From NCBI RefSeq assembly GCF_032911225.1, contig NZ_CP136600.1, forward strand, positions 3,162,001 to 3,226,000: a stretch of DNA of 64,000 nucleotides, given 5' to 3'. Of the stretch, positions 19,443 through 28,839 are shown one piece after another. Below the pieces are notes generated by a model. It worked only from the letters and a program-made list of their open reading frames with translations, ran no database searches and was not told the DNA's origin. This DNA is from Thalassotalea fonticola. Lineage in GTDB: Bacteria; Pseudomonadota; Gammaproteobacteria; Enterobacterales; Alteromonadaceae. The stretch's first letter is position 1, and every line of letters begins with the position of its first letter. The position numbers and the translations under genes are program-made.

Positions 19443-21725
19443 CTAGAACTGGTAGCCCACGGTGAATGCGACAGTTTGCGGGTCACCATAATAACCAATG
19501 AGGGTATTGTCACCACCAGTACCAGGCAAGTAACTACCGTCATCTTGTGGTGTTACAAAGGCATATGTACCCACCAAGTACTCTTCATCAGTCACGTTTT
19601 TCATATGCAAACCAGCTTCCCAGTTGCCATCATTGCTATACCAGTTAATGCCTAAATTAACTAAACCATAACCATCTTGAGTCAATAAATTACCCGTTTC
19701 AGTTAAGTCATATTCGCCACGATAATAATAGTTACCGTTAAAAACAAAACTGCCTAGGTCGGTTTCAAGGTCATAGTTTACGGCAAAATTGGCGGTAGTT
19801 TCAGGCGTGTTGGATACCGTAAAGTCATCCGAAATATCGTCATAACCAGTACCATTCCAAGTTAGAACTTCGTTAAATTCAGTATCGATAACTCCGACTG
19901 ACAAATCAAAACTTAATGATTCTGTTGCTGCATACTGTATTTCAAGTTCAGCGCCGGTTGCTTCTGAATCACCTATGTTGCCTAAGCGCTGATCTACTAC
20001 TGTAAGATCTTCGTTAGGAAAGACACTAATATATTGACGATCTTTATGCTCTAACATAAACACAGTGGCATTTACTCGCAGGGTATTATTCCATTCACTT
20101 TTCATGCCCAGTTCAAATGAATCAACAATTTCAGGATCTGCTGCAGGCTCAGCTGTGGTTGCACGAGGATTAAAAGTGCCAGATTTAAAGCCTTGCGAAT
20201 AACTGGCAAATAACATCATGTCATTGCTGTATTGATATTCAACCCCAACTCTAGGGGTAAAACGTGACCATTCTTCAGAATCGTCTAACACTGTATTAAT
20301 ACTTCCAGCTAGTGCTGCATCATCACGCACATAACCTGGCACCCAACCAGATTTTGGGTACACGGTTTCAAAAAAGGCAGCAGTGTTTACCGTAGCTTCT
20401 TTTTCTTCTGTGGTATAACGTGCACCTAAGGTCATTGATAATTTATCAGTAAAATCATACGACCCTTGCGCATACACAGCATAAGATTCACTGTTATTAC
20501 AACCACTTTTTTCAGCGGTAAATCCTGGTAGAGTTAAAGCGTTACCTAAAACTTCTAAAATAGCATCGTAATGACCACACGATTCACCATCGAAATAATA
20601 CAAACCAGAAACCAGTTGCAGTTTATCTGAGTTATAATTTAACTGAAATTCTTGTGAGAATTGCTCATCATCATAAATGGCGGGTACATCAAAAATGCGC
20701 AGACTGGTGTTGTCAAAATCGATATTAGTCGGTGAGTAACTTTCGCGTGAAGCGGTTACTGATTTTACTGACCAAGTATCATTGATGTCATAAGAGACGG
20801 TAAGGCTGACCCCTTCAGTTTCTACTTTATTCCAGGTTGGCAAACTTGTGTATGAGTCATATACGCTATCAGGTACTGGTGCGTCAGTTAATAAACTTGG
20901 TAGTAAGCGATAGCCACCTTTTGAATTTGAATCATCGTCAGTTTTATCGTAGTTCAACCGAAAAAATAAATCGTCTGTAGGCGTATACTCTAACGTTAAG
21001 CGACCAGCAAATACGTCTTTATTATAATTTTCTCTGTCTTGGCCATCTAAATCAGAAGTTATGTATTCACCATAACCATCACGTTGCAGGCTAGCACCGG
21101 CAAAACCTAAGTATAATTTGTCATCAATTAATGGGATTTGCCCAGAAACTTTAAAATCTTGGCGAGAATAATCTCCCACCGTTGCTTGTACTTTAAACTC
21201 AGCATCGCCAGTCATTTTTCGGGTAACGTATTTTACCGCGCCGCCAATTGTATTTTTACCGTAAAGTGTACCTTGTGGACCACGTAACACTTCAACGCGT
21301 TCAACATCGATAATATCTAATACCGCACCTTGTGGGCGCGCCATATATACGTCATCAATATAAATACCAACACCTGGTTCATAACCCCATAATGGATCTT
21401 GTTGACCCACTCCACGAATAAATGCGGTTAATGTTGAATTTGTACCTCGGCTTTTTTGCAAGGTAGTATTTGGTGAAAACTGTTGTAGCTCAGTTAATAC
21501 ACTGACGCCATTTTGAGCTAACTGTTCAGCGCCTATGGAGGTAATGGCAACCGGCACTTCTTGTAAATTCTCAGCTGTTTTACGAGCAGTAACTTCAATA
21601 TGTTCAAGACCTGAATCTGAAGTATCCAGGCCTTGTGTATTGTCTTGTGCAAAAGCGACATTACTTGATAATGCAGTTGCAATTACCAATGCCATATAGC
21701 TAAGTTTATGTTTGCCGTGTTCCAT
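19443..21725 (-). CDS. TonB-dependent receptor (siderophore/small-molecule type)
   Basis: The ATG at 21725 is preferred because GGGAA lies five bases upstream; the frame is open four codons further. A signal peptide (ALVIATALSSNVAFA) precedes a TonB-box-like IEVTARKTAENLQEVPVAITS. The plug (about 45-160) has the typical DDVYMARPQGAVLDIIDVERVEVLRGPQGTLYGKNTIGGAVKYVT pattern, read here in pieces. The barrel ends VAFTVGYQF. At about 760 residues and with this plug it belongs to the common FecA/CirA-like broad group, not the long glycan receptors elsewhere in the window. It is next to a PHB-depolymerase-like esterase and a CrbR-like regulator. Its ligand is unknown; iron chelates are the default guess, but an organic substrate is possible. 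Confidence 0.85.
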   Translation of the reverse strand: MEHGKHKLSYMALVIATALSSNVAFAQDNTQGLDTSDSGLEHIEVTARKTAENLQEVPVAITSIGAEQLAQNGVSVLTELQQFSPNTTLQKSRGTNSTLTAFIRGVGQQDPLWGYEPGVGIYIDDVYMARPQGAVLDIIDVERVEVLRGPQGTLYGKNTIGGAVKYVTRKMTGDAEFKVQATVGDYSRQDFKVSGQIPLIDDKLYLGFAGASLQRDGYGEYITSDLDGQDRENYNKDVFAGRLTLEYTPTDDLFFRLNYDKTDDDSNSKGGYRLLPSLLTDAPVPDSVYDSYTSLPTWNKVETEGVSLTVSYDINDTWSVKSVTASRESYSPTNIDFDNTSLRIFDVPAIYDDEQFSQEFQLNYNSDKLQLVSGLYYFDGESCGHYDAILEVLGNALTLPGFTAEKSGCNNSESYAVYAQGSYDFTDKLSMTLGARYTTEEKEATVNTAAFFETVYPKSGWVPGYVRDDAALAGSINTVLDDSEEWSRFTPRVGVEYQYSNDMMLFASYSQGFKSGTFNPRATTAEPAADPEIVDSFELGMKSEWNNTLRVNATVFMLEHKDRQYISVFPNEDLTVVDQRLGNIGDSEATGAELEIQYAATESLSFDLSVGVIDTEFNEVLTWNGTGYDDISDDFTVSNTPETTANFAVNYDLETDLGSFVFNGNYYYRGEYDLTETGNLLTQDGYGLVNLGINWYSNDGNWEAGLHMKNVTDEEYLVGTYAFVTPQDDGSYLPGTGGDNTLIGYYGDPQTVAFTVGYQF

Positions 21726-21920
21726 AGTTATTCCCATTTTGTATTTTATTATTGTAAAAGTTAATACCGCTTAAAGTTAATAATTTGTTAATAGCTTTCT
21801 ATGGTTTAGACTCTATCGCACTTTTTACATAAAACAATTTGTACTATAGTAGTATACGCCCTACACCTTTGAATTTTAACGTTTATTTAACATTTTTAAA
21901 TTCTATATTGCTATTTAAAA

Positions 21921-22853
21921 CTAGTTTACAAACCAAAAGTTGATGATTTCATTTGCTGCAGATAACGGTGTTTTTAACAGAAAAGGAGCCTCGACTCCGC
22001 CATTTTCAACTGTGTCATTAATGGCCAAACCATGCCCCATTTCTGCAATTTGAAATAGTTCAACCGCTACAATCCCGTTATCACTTCGCCATTGGCTTTG
22101 CTGGTAACCTGAATGCTGAATTGGTTGTGATTTTGTTGAAATGCCATGCAAATGCACCCACTGCTGAGCGATACTTGCCGCGTTTATTGGCGCAACAATC
22201 TTGTCTTGCTCACCTGTCCAAACAGAAAGACGCGGCCAATATTTTTGCTCTGGTTTAAGAGCTTTCGCTTGTTGTACTAGCTCTTCAATAGTTTGCGAAG
22301 GACCGTTTCGCATACAAGAAATGGCTTTGGTTAAATTGTCTGCACAAGGGTAGGCAATGCCGGAAATAACAGCGCCAGCGTTAAATAAATCAGGGTAATT
22401 TATTAACATAGCACTCGCCATCGCTCCCCCGGCTGATAACCCTACTATGTAAACATTTTTAGCCTGGGTGGTTTTTTTCAGGGTTTCTATCATTTGTTTT
22501 AACGATAGAGATTCCCCTTGCTCAAACTGCTGATCTTGCGGTGAAAACCAATTGAAGCAGGTTTGAAGATTATTTTTTTTACTTTGCTGAGGGATAAGGA
22601 GATGAAATTGCTGTTGCTTGGCCAAGCCTAAAAAGCCGCTTTCAATTGCCAGTTGCTTGCCGTTTTGTGAGCAGCCATGCAAGAGCACCACTAAATTATT
22701 ACTTACCTTGGCACTGGCAAAATAGCTCGCTGTTAACTCGCCTGGGTTGCTGCCAAAGCGGGTTAAATTATTGAAGTGTTCTGATAACTGCTTGGCCATT
22801 AAAGAGGTAGAGAATAATGACAATAGCAAACAAAGCTTTACGACTAGCCGCAT
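21921..22853 (-). CDS. Secreted PHB-depolymerase-family esterase
   Basis: This 310-residue protein starts with a signal peptide (LVVKLCLLLSLFSTSLMA). The oxyanion region VVLLHGCSQNG and the nucleophile motif VGLSAGGAMAS (Ser about 144) are characteristic of the esterase/PHB_depo (LpqC-like) family. WTGEQDKIVAP supplies the likely Asp and EMGHGLAI the His. The segment CFNWFSP is also typical of the family. The family includes depolymerases of poly-3-hydroxybutyrate and feruloyl or acetyl-xylan esterases, so the substrate is open. It is encoded just upstream of a TonB receptor on the same strand, which might import a released product. Confidence 0.82.
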   Translation of the reverse strand: MRLVVKLCLLLSLFSTSLMAKQLSEHFNNLTRFGSNPGELTASYFASAKVSNNLVVLLHGCSQNGKQLAIESGFLGLAKQQQFHLLIPQQSKKNNLQTCFNWFSPQDQQFEQGESLSLKQMIETLKKTTQAKNVYIVGLSAGGAMASAMLINYPDLFNAGAVISGIAYPCADNLTKAISCMRNGPSQTIEELVQQAKALKPEQKYWPRLSVWTGEQDKIVAPINAASIAQQWVHLHGISTKSQPIQHSGYQQSQWRSDNGIVAVELFQIAEMGHGLAINDTVENGGVEAPFLLKTPLSAANEIINFWFVN

Positions 22854-23051
22854 GAAAAATCCAATTAAACTTTTTCATTAATAATGGCTAGCCGTGCCAC
22901 ATACATCAATGGCACTTTAGTTCCATAAGCTAAAAGAGAACTTCTGCTTTTGATTACTGTCAGTTTAATATTATTGTGAGAGTAACAACTTGTATTCTCA
23001 ATACTTACTCGCTAGTCTTTAATTCGAGATTAACAACGATCGAAAATACGA

Positions 23052-25274
23052 ATGTTCATATTTAGCCAGTTTAAGCCAACAATAACCACTACATTAACCC
23101 TCCTATTTTTTAGTTTTTTAATAACGTCCTGTTCTCCTGATGGCACAAACACAGCCAAAACAAATGTTGAACGTTGGGAAAGCCAAGCCAAAGCTATTAC
23201 CATCATGCGTGATGAATGGGGCATTCCTCACGTATATGGTAAAACCGATGCAGACGCAGTATTTGGGATGGTATATGCCCAAGCAGAAGATGATTTCAAC
23301 AGAATCGAAATAAATTACTTAAATGCTATGGGGCGCCTGGCTGAAGCAGAAGGTAAATCTGCTCTTTATCGTGACTTACGGATGAAATTATTCATCAATC
23401 CAGAGGTATTGAAACAGCATTTTGATGCCAGCCCTGAACCAATGAAAAAACTGATGGTTGCCTTTGCTGATGGTTTAAATTACTACTTATACAAGCACCC
23501 AGAAGTGACGCCAAAAGTTATCAGCCATTTTGAACCTTGGATGGCTTTATCATTCACTGAAGGCTCTATTGGCGGTGACATTGAACGAGTTAATTTAGCT
23601 GATTTAAAAGACTTTTATCAAGGCAACAAGTCTGCAACTTTAGCCATGAGTAAACCTTTCCCACATGCCGAGCCAACAGGTTCAAATGGTTTTGCCATTG
23701 CGCCTGGCAACAGTAAAACAGGCAATGCCCTATTATTAATTAACCCACACACTTCTTTTTACTTTCGTGCAGAAATGCACATGGTAAGTGAGCAAGGTTT
23801 AAATGCCTACGGCGCAGTCACGTGGGGACAATTCTTCATCTACCAAGGCTTTAATAGCAACACTGGCTGGATGCACACTTCAAGTGGTGCCGATGCCATT
23901 GACTGGTATGAAGAAGACATCGTTCAAAAAAATGATGGCGTTTATTACCGCTACGGCGATGAATTGAAAAAGCTTACATCGCAAGTAATAAACCTACCTT
24001 ACAAAACTGATACGGGAATGAAAACCAAGCAGGTTACTGCCTACTTTACACATCATGGGCCGATCGTTGCAGGCACAGATAATAAGTGGCTTAGCATTAA
24101 GTTAATGAATGAGCCCGTAAAGGCATTACAGCAATCTTATTTACGAACTAAAACTACTGATTATGACAGCTACAAAGACACTATGCGCTTTCATACCAAC
24201 TCATCAAACAATACCGTTTACGCCGACAATAGCGGCAATATCGCCTATTTTCATGGGAATTTCATTCCTAAACGCGACACTAAATTTAATTGGAGTAAGC
24301 CAGTAGATGGTAGTGACCCAGCCACAGAATGGCAAGGGTTACACAGCATTGAAGAGACGGTTGGTATATTAAATCCAGCCACGGGGTGGCTACAAAATAC
24401 CAATAATTGGCCTTATTCGGTTATCGGTGACACAAGCCCGAAACAAGATGATTACCCCGCATATATGGCCACATTTCCTGAAAACTATCGTGGTGTTAAT
24501 GCGGTAAACATCCTGAAAGATAAAAAAGACTTTACCATCGATAGCTTAATTACCGCGGCTTATGATCCCCATCTTGCAGCGTTTGACGCTCTATTGCCGA
24601 TTTTGTTTACCCAATATGATTTATTAGATGATGCCGGCAAAGCTGAATTAAGTAAGCAAATTGAGATGCTAAAAGGTTGGAATAGAAAATCGAGTATTGA
24701 TAGTAAAGCAACATCACTGGCAATATTTTGGGGCCGAGAATTACGCGAACAAGCATTGCAAGATGACGCGGGCCTAGCAAGCTACAAAATGAGAAATATC
24801 ACCTTTGATCAGTACATGCTCGAAGTTGCCAATAATATAGGCATACTAAGCTTAAAAGTTGCAGTTAATAAATTAACTACGGATTTTGGTCAATGGGATA
24901 CGCCTTGGGGGGAGATAAATCGTTTTCAGCGCTTAACTGGTGATATCGTACAACCGTTTGATGACTCACAACCGAGTTATCCGGTTGGTTTTGCTTCATC
25001 TCGTTGGGGCTCATTAGCCGCTTATGGCCAGCGTACGTTCAACAACACTAAAAAAATCTATGGTACGCGCGGCAATAGCTTCGTTGCGGTTGTAGAGTTT
25101 GGTGACAAGGTAACCGCAAAAGCTATCACAGCAGGGGGACAAAGCGGCGATCCACTATCGCCACATTTTAATGATCAAGCTGAACTGTACTCACAAGGTA
25201 AATTACGCCCTGTGCATTATTACCTGGAAGATGTGAAAAAGGCAGCAAAAAGTAGTTATTATCCAGGACAGTAA
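23052..25274 (+). CDS. Penicillin-acylase-family lipoprotein (N-terminal-nucleophile amidase)
   Basis: The protein has 740 residues with a lipoprotein signal (LLFFSFLITSCSPDG). It matches the penicillin/AHL acylase superfamily. IMRDEWGIPHVYGKTDADAVFGMVYAQAEDD is the conserved alpha-chain start. After a spacer, TGSNGFAIAPGNSKTG places the autoprocessing Gly-Ser junction, making Ser (about 215) the beta-chain N-terminal nucleophile. HTSSGADAID and RGNSFVAVVEFG are further family features. The precursor would self-cleave in the periplasm. Known members hydrolyse beta-lactam side chains, acyl-homoserine lactones or other N-acyl amides; which applies here is not clear. The gene is monocistronic and divergent from the esterase. 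Confidence 0.85.
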   Translation: MFIFSQFKPTITTTLTLLFFSFLITSCSPDGTNTAKTNVERWESQAKAITIMRDEWGIPHVYGKTDADAVFGMVYAQAEDDFNRIEINYLNAMGRLAEAEGKSALYRDLRMKLFINPEVLKQHFDASPEPMKKLMVAFADGLNYYLYKHPEVTPKVISHFEPWMALSFTEGSIGGDIERVNLADLKDFYQGNKSATLAMSKPFPHAEPTGSNGFAIAPGNSKTGNALLLINPHTSFYFRAEMHMVSEQGLNAYGAVTWGQFFIYQGFNSNTGWMHTSSGADAIDWYEEDIVQKNDGVYYRYGDELKKLTSQVINLPYKTDTGMKTKQVTAYFTHHGPIVAGTDNKWLSIKLMNEPVKALQQSYLRTKTTDYDSYKDTMRFHTNSSNNTVYADNSGNIAYFHGNFIPKRDTKFNWSKPVDGSDPATEWQGLHSIEETVGILNPATGWLQNTNNWPYSVIGDTSPKQDDYPAYMATFPENYRGVNAVNILKDKKDFTIDSLITAAYDPHLAAFDALLPILFTQYDLLDDAGKAELSKQIEMLKGWNRKSSIDSKATSLAIFWGRELREQALQDDAGLASYKMRNITFDQYMLEVANNIGILSLKVAVNKLTTDFGQWDTPWGEINRFQRLTGDIVQPFDDSQPSYPVGFASSRWGSLAAYGQRTFNNTKKIYGTRGNSFVAVVEFGDKVTAKAITAGGQSGDPLSPHFNDQAELYSQGKLRPVHYYLEDVKKAAKSSYYPGQ

Positions 25275-25452
25275 CTCTAGTTAATTTGATTAAGTTATTA
25301 CAATAAAAGCATAATTTAAAAACCTTAAAAGCAAAGGCTTGCCTAGAATACAAGGTTACAAGAAAAATTGGCAAGAATAGTCGGATATGTGTCATTTAGC
25401 CAAAACATGTTAGCTGTTATGATTTATTCATACTAACTAAAAGGAACATATT

Positions 25453-26469
25453 ATGCGTAATTTATTAATCTCACTTTGTTTATTTATCGTTACACTGACC
25501 AGCTTTAGTACTTGGGCATTTGAAAAGAAAGAACCCTTTAAAGTTGGAATATTAATATTTGATGAAGTGCAGATAATCGATTTTGCTGCACCTTACGAAG
25601 TGTTTGGTCATGCAAGATTTGAAATTCATACCGTATCAGTCACAGGTAAACCAATAACGACCGCAATGGGGTTAAAAGTGAGCCCGGATCATAGTTTCAG
25701 TAGCCTACCTGAGATGGACGCAATTTTGGTTCCCGGTGGTGATGTTTCCATTGTCCGGAAAAATAAACAGGTACAAAACTGGTTGAAAGAACAATACGGG
25801 AAAGTGGATCATGTACTTTCAGTTTGTACCGGTTCGAATATTATAGCTGAAACCGGTTTACTCAATGGTCTCAATGCCACTACATTTCATCGCGACCTCG
25901 ATAATTTAGCCAATAACTTCCCTGAAATTAATGTATTGGATGATCAACGCTTTGTTGATAATGGTAAAATTATTACTTCGGCAGGCCTTTCCTCAGGGAT
26001 CGATGCTTCATTATATTTGGTTAGTAAAGTTAATGGCATAGAATCGGCTAAGACCATTGCAATGTTTATTGAATACGATTGGAAGCAAAGTGATGTGTTT
26101 ATTCGTGCTGCTATGGCAGACAAACATTTGCCAACTAATGATTATCAATGGCCGGCAGATGCTAAGTTTTCAAATGCTATTGCCTTTGGTGATAAAAACA
26201 ATTGGTACCGAAGTTATGCAGTAGAAACATCAGAAAATATTGATAAATTACTTAATGTTTATAGCAAGGCAATGCTAGCTAATACTGACTGGGTATCGAA
26301 AGCATCTAGTGCAAAAGATACTGTGTTGTGGGAAAAAACTATCAACGATAACTTGTGGCAATTAAAATTGAAAGTGTTGGCAGACGAAGAGGGTAAAGCA
26401 AACAAGCTTATTAATACTCTTACAAATACAAGTGCAACAAAAAATATAGCTTTGGCTCAAATAAAATGA
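25453..26469 (+). CDS. Exported DJ-1/PfpI-domain protein
   Basis: This 338-residue protein begins with a signal-like segment (LISLCLFIVTLTSFSTWAFE) and then has a DJ-1/PfpI domain (about 28-215): VGILIFDEVQIIDFAAPYEVFG, ILVPGGD, and the nucleophile-elbow Cys in LSVCTGSNIIAETG. Residues about 225-338 form an extra domain I do not recognise. AAGGAACATATT upstream gives a good ribosome site. The stop overlaps the start of a GlxA-type regulator by four bases, so the two are cotranscribed and probably share a ligand. An exported DJ-1 protein paired with a DJ-1/AraC regulator suggests a periplasmic sensor or binding protein, but this is inference. Confidence 0.78.
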   Translation: MRNLLISLCLFIVTLTSFSTWAFEKKEPFKVGILIFDEVQIIDFAAPYEVFGHARFEIHTVSVTGKPITTAMGLKVSPDHSFSSLPEMDAILVPGGDVSIVRKNKQVQNWLKEQYGKVDHVLSVCTGSNIIAETGLLNGLNATTFHRDLDNLANNFPEINVLDDQRFVDNGKIITSAGLSSGIDASLYLVSKVNGIESAKTIAMFIEYDWKQSDVFIRAAMADKHLPTNDYQWPADAKFSNAIAFGDKNNWYRSYAVETSENIDKLLNVYSKAMLANTDWVSKASSAKDTVLWEKTINDNLWQLKLKVLADEEGKANKLINTLTNTSATKNIALAQIK

Positions 26470-27443
26470 ATCGCAGTATCGGTACTCACAGCAAAGTCAT
26501 AAAAAAAATAGGATGCTTAATATTTGATGGCTTTAATGCTCTGGATGTTGTCGGCCCACTTGAAGTTTTTTCTATCGCCACGGAGCAAGGTGGTATTAAC
26601 TACCAAATATGTATGGTGGGTCTGGAGCAAAAGCAATATACCTCAGAGTCAGGGGTACGTATTGTGGCTGATTTGTCGATAAATGAGATTGATCATTTAG
26701 ATACATTAATTATTCCTGGTGGTGGAGGTGCAAGAAATTGTGAATTGCAATCTTCACACCAAGATTGGTTATTGTCTATGCAGGCAAATTGCCGCAGAGT
26801 AGTTAGTATTTGTACGGGGGCTTATTTACTGGCCTCAACCAATGCGCTTGATAATAAAAAAGCGACAACTCATTGGCATTACCTTGATGATTTTCAAGAG
26901 AAATTCCCCAATATTAAGGTTGTTAAAGATGCGTTGTTTATTGATCATGGCAATATAGCTACCTCAGCGGGAATAAGCTCAGGTATAGACCTTGCGCTCA
27001 AACTAGTTGAAGACGATTGTGGCGCAACTATAGCTGTAAATGTTGCTCGATTTCTTGTAATACACTACCGTCGTTCAGGTAATCAAGCTCAGTACTCAGT
27101 TCCGTTACAACGCCAGCAAAATTGCAGTAAAGAATTTTCAGATTTAACCGGCTGGATATTACAAAATTTAACCGAAGATCTGTCAATAGAAGTGCTTGCA
27201 GACAAAACAGGAATGAGTCCGCGAAACTTTTGTCGGAAATTCAAAAAACAAATGGCAGAGTCTCCTGCTAAATATGTTGAAATACTACGGTTAGATTACG
27301 CGAGACAATTATTAACTGAGAAAGATTGGCGACTTGAAAAAATTTCACAGTGCTGTGGGTATCGTAATATTGATGTTTTTCGCAGGGCTTTTGAAAGACG
27401 ATTTATTATCTCACCTAATGTTTATCGGGCTAGGTTTAGCTAG
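26466..27443 (+). CDS. GlxA-family transcriptional regulator (DJ-1/PfpI + AraC)
   Basis: The protein has 325 residues. The N-terminal DJ-1/PfpI-like domain (about 10-200) has IGCLIFDGFNALDVVGPLEVF, LIIPGGGGA and VSICTGAYLLAS. A C-terminal AraC/XylS double helix-turn-helix (about 220-325) has LSIEVLADKTGMSPRNFCRKFKK and ISQCCGYRNIDVFRRAFERRF. It starts inside the last codon region of the upstream DJ-1 gene (ATGA overlap). Regulators of this type control catabolism of nitrogenous or aldehyde compounds in other bacteria. No obvious target gene follows, and the next 800 bp are non-coding. Confidence 0.85.
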   Translation: MNRSIGTHSKVIKKIGCLIFDGFNALDVVGPLEVFSIATEQGGINYQICMVGLEQKQYTSESGVRIVADLSINEIDHLDTLIIPGGGGARNCELQSSHQDWLLSMQANCRRVVSICTGAYLLASTNALDNKKATTHWHYLDDFQEKFPNIKVVKDALFIDHGNIATSAGISSGIDLALKLVEDDCGATIAVNVARFLVIHYRRSGNQAQYSVPLQRQQNCSKEFSDLTGWILQNLTEDLSIEVLADKTGMSPRNFCRKFKKQMAESPAKYVEILRLDYARQLLTEKDWRLEKISQCCGYRNIDVFRRAFERRFIISPNVYRARFS

Positions 27444-27742
27444 TGCTAGTCCAGAATAGAGTCGTAGCTAAGGCGATCCAATAAGACCAGGTGTGCTTAA
27501 CGGCCATAGGCGTTTATTCACTCTAAATAACTGTATCAAAAACTATTAATATCTGAATGATATGTGACAATTATATCTATCTACTATTGCCTCAATCTAT
27601 GTAGAAGCTTACATTTTTAGGCCCATAGGTTAATGTACATTCAGATTTAATAAGACAATTGGTTAGATCAAAAAATGTCACAAAGAGGGAATTTCAGGCT
27701 CACAATTATTAATTTAGGTTTATGATCAGTATTGCGACAATG

Positions 27743-27785
27743 TATGGACTCCTCCAACCTATAAGCTAGGTTGGAGGAGTCCATA
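27743..27785. terminator. Perfect 18-bp hairpin
   Basis: tatggactcctccaacct is followed after a 7-base loop (ataagct) by its exact reverse complement. There is no T-run immediately after either arm, so it is not a textbook intrinsic terminator. It lies 300 bp after the GlxA-type gene. It could be a bidirectional stop, a processed-RNA hairpin or the footprint of an insertion element. Confidence 0.5.
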
Positions 27786-27800
27786 TACTTTGCTGACGTG

Positions 27801-28281
27801 AAATAGTTATAGAGCTTGTTGGTAGAATATTCAACTCAGCCTCCCTCAACAGACATTACTATAGTAACGTAAAAAATTAAATGGCAAAATTAGCTATACC
27901 ATTACACACATCTGAAGTGCTTGCTGAATTAAGAGAAAATCGGAGACCATTAAATGATTATCGCTCAATATTTATAGACAGAAAATACATAAACTATAAG
28001 TATAATCTATGAATACTAAAGGTGTAGATGACTATATCACACCACTTATCATACTCAGCATTATTAGTATGTTGTATTAATCAATGACTTCAGTAGTATC
28101 ATTGATTCGATCCATAAAAATATTGTCATAATTCCAGACCAGAAAATTCCCCTTATTTGATTAAATTATTTTCATTGAAAACTTGCTAACGCAGAAATCA
28201 TGTTATATGCTTATATGAAGACTGATATGAAGATCGGCAATTGAACGGCGATTAATATTATCTCAGTTTAAAATTAATATC
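27801..28281. other. Non-coding stretch, nothing recognised
   Basis: AT-rich DNA between the hairpin and the small membrane-protein gene. Frames are short and broken on both strands. I see no conserved motif, RNA gene or repeat. Confidence 0.4.
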
Positions 28282-28293
28282 GGAGGGTTGACC

Positions 28294-28551
28294 ATGAATG
28301 TTCTAACTTTTGATGAAAAAACAAACCAGTCGGCTATGCCAGTTGTTACTGAATCGCGAGTGATTTTTCGCCGGTTCAGAACTCTAACGAAAATAATCAT
28401 CACCTTACTAATAGTTATTGGCTTCTTGAATACGGCAATGAGCTCGTCAGACATTTATTTCACTCTGGCATCGATGATATGGTTATGGCAAAGTTCTCTG
28501 GTAAAAATTGAGTTTACAATTTTTAATAAAATAATTCGCCAAGCCAAGTAA
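28294..28551 (+). CDS. Small two-helix membrane protein, unknown
   Basis: The ATG at 28294 has GGAGGG six bases upstream, a good ribosome site. The 85-residue product has a polar N-terminus ending RVIFRRFRTLTK and two hydrophobic segments (IIITLLIVIGFLNTAM and IYFTLASMIWLWQSSLV). This fits a small inner-membrane protein with its N-terminus in the cytoplasm by the positive-inside rule. I do not recognise a family. It stands alone between non-coding stretches. Confidence 0.5.
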   Translation: MNVLTFDEKTNQSAMPVVTESRVIFRRFRTLTKIIITLLIVIGFLNTAMSSSDIYFTLASMIWLWQSSLVKIEFTIFNKIIRQAK

Positions 28552-28839
28552 AGTCATAATAAAAGCAGCTATTAAGATCTCAAAGCAGTTGTTGTTCACC
28601 ATTAATATTCAATTCCTCTCCTAAATTTCATCAAGATTAGCTGACAGATCATGCTAATCTCGACGTAGAACATCATAGAAATTAATAAAAATGTCCCATC
28701 CTAGAATGCGTTGACGGTTTTAATGAAAGTCCAAGAGCCTTTCTTAGATAATAAAACGCTTTATTACCACTGCACCGTAATTGCAGGGCTGTTTCACGTA
28801 TTGAGGAGTTCAGTCAAGTAACAAACAACTCACCTGAAC
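28552..28839. other. Non-coding stretch downstream of pgi
   Basis: No credible gene. There is a short hairpin (gattagc/gctaatc around 28637-28662), which may be a weak terminator, and a 32-codon frame from about 28722 that I do not support as a gene. Confidence 0.35.

Noticed and set aside
28722..28820. 32-codon frame resembling a transposase start (FLDNKTLYYHCTV)
   Set aside because: Too short and only a loose resemblance to the YYHC start of REP-type transposases; no further transposase sequence follows.
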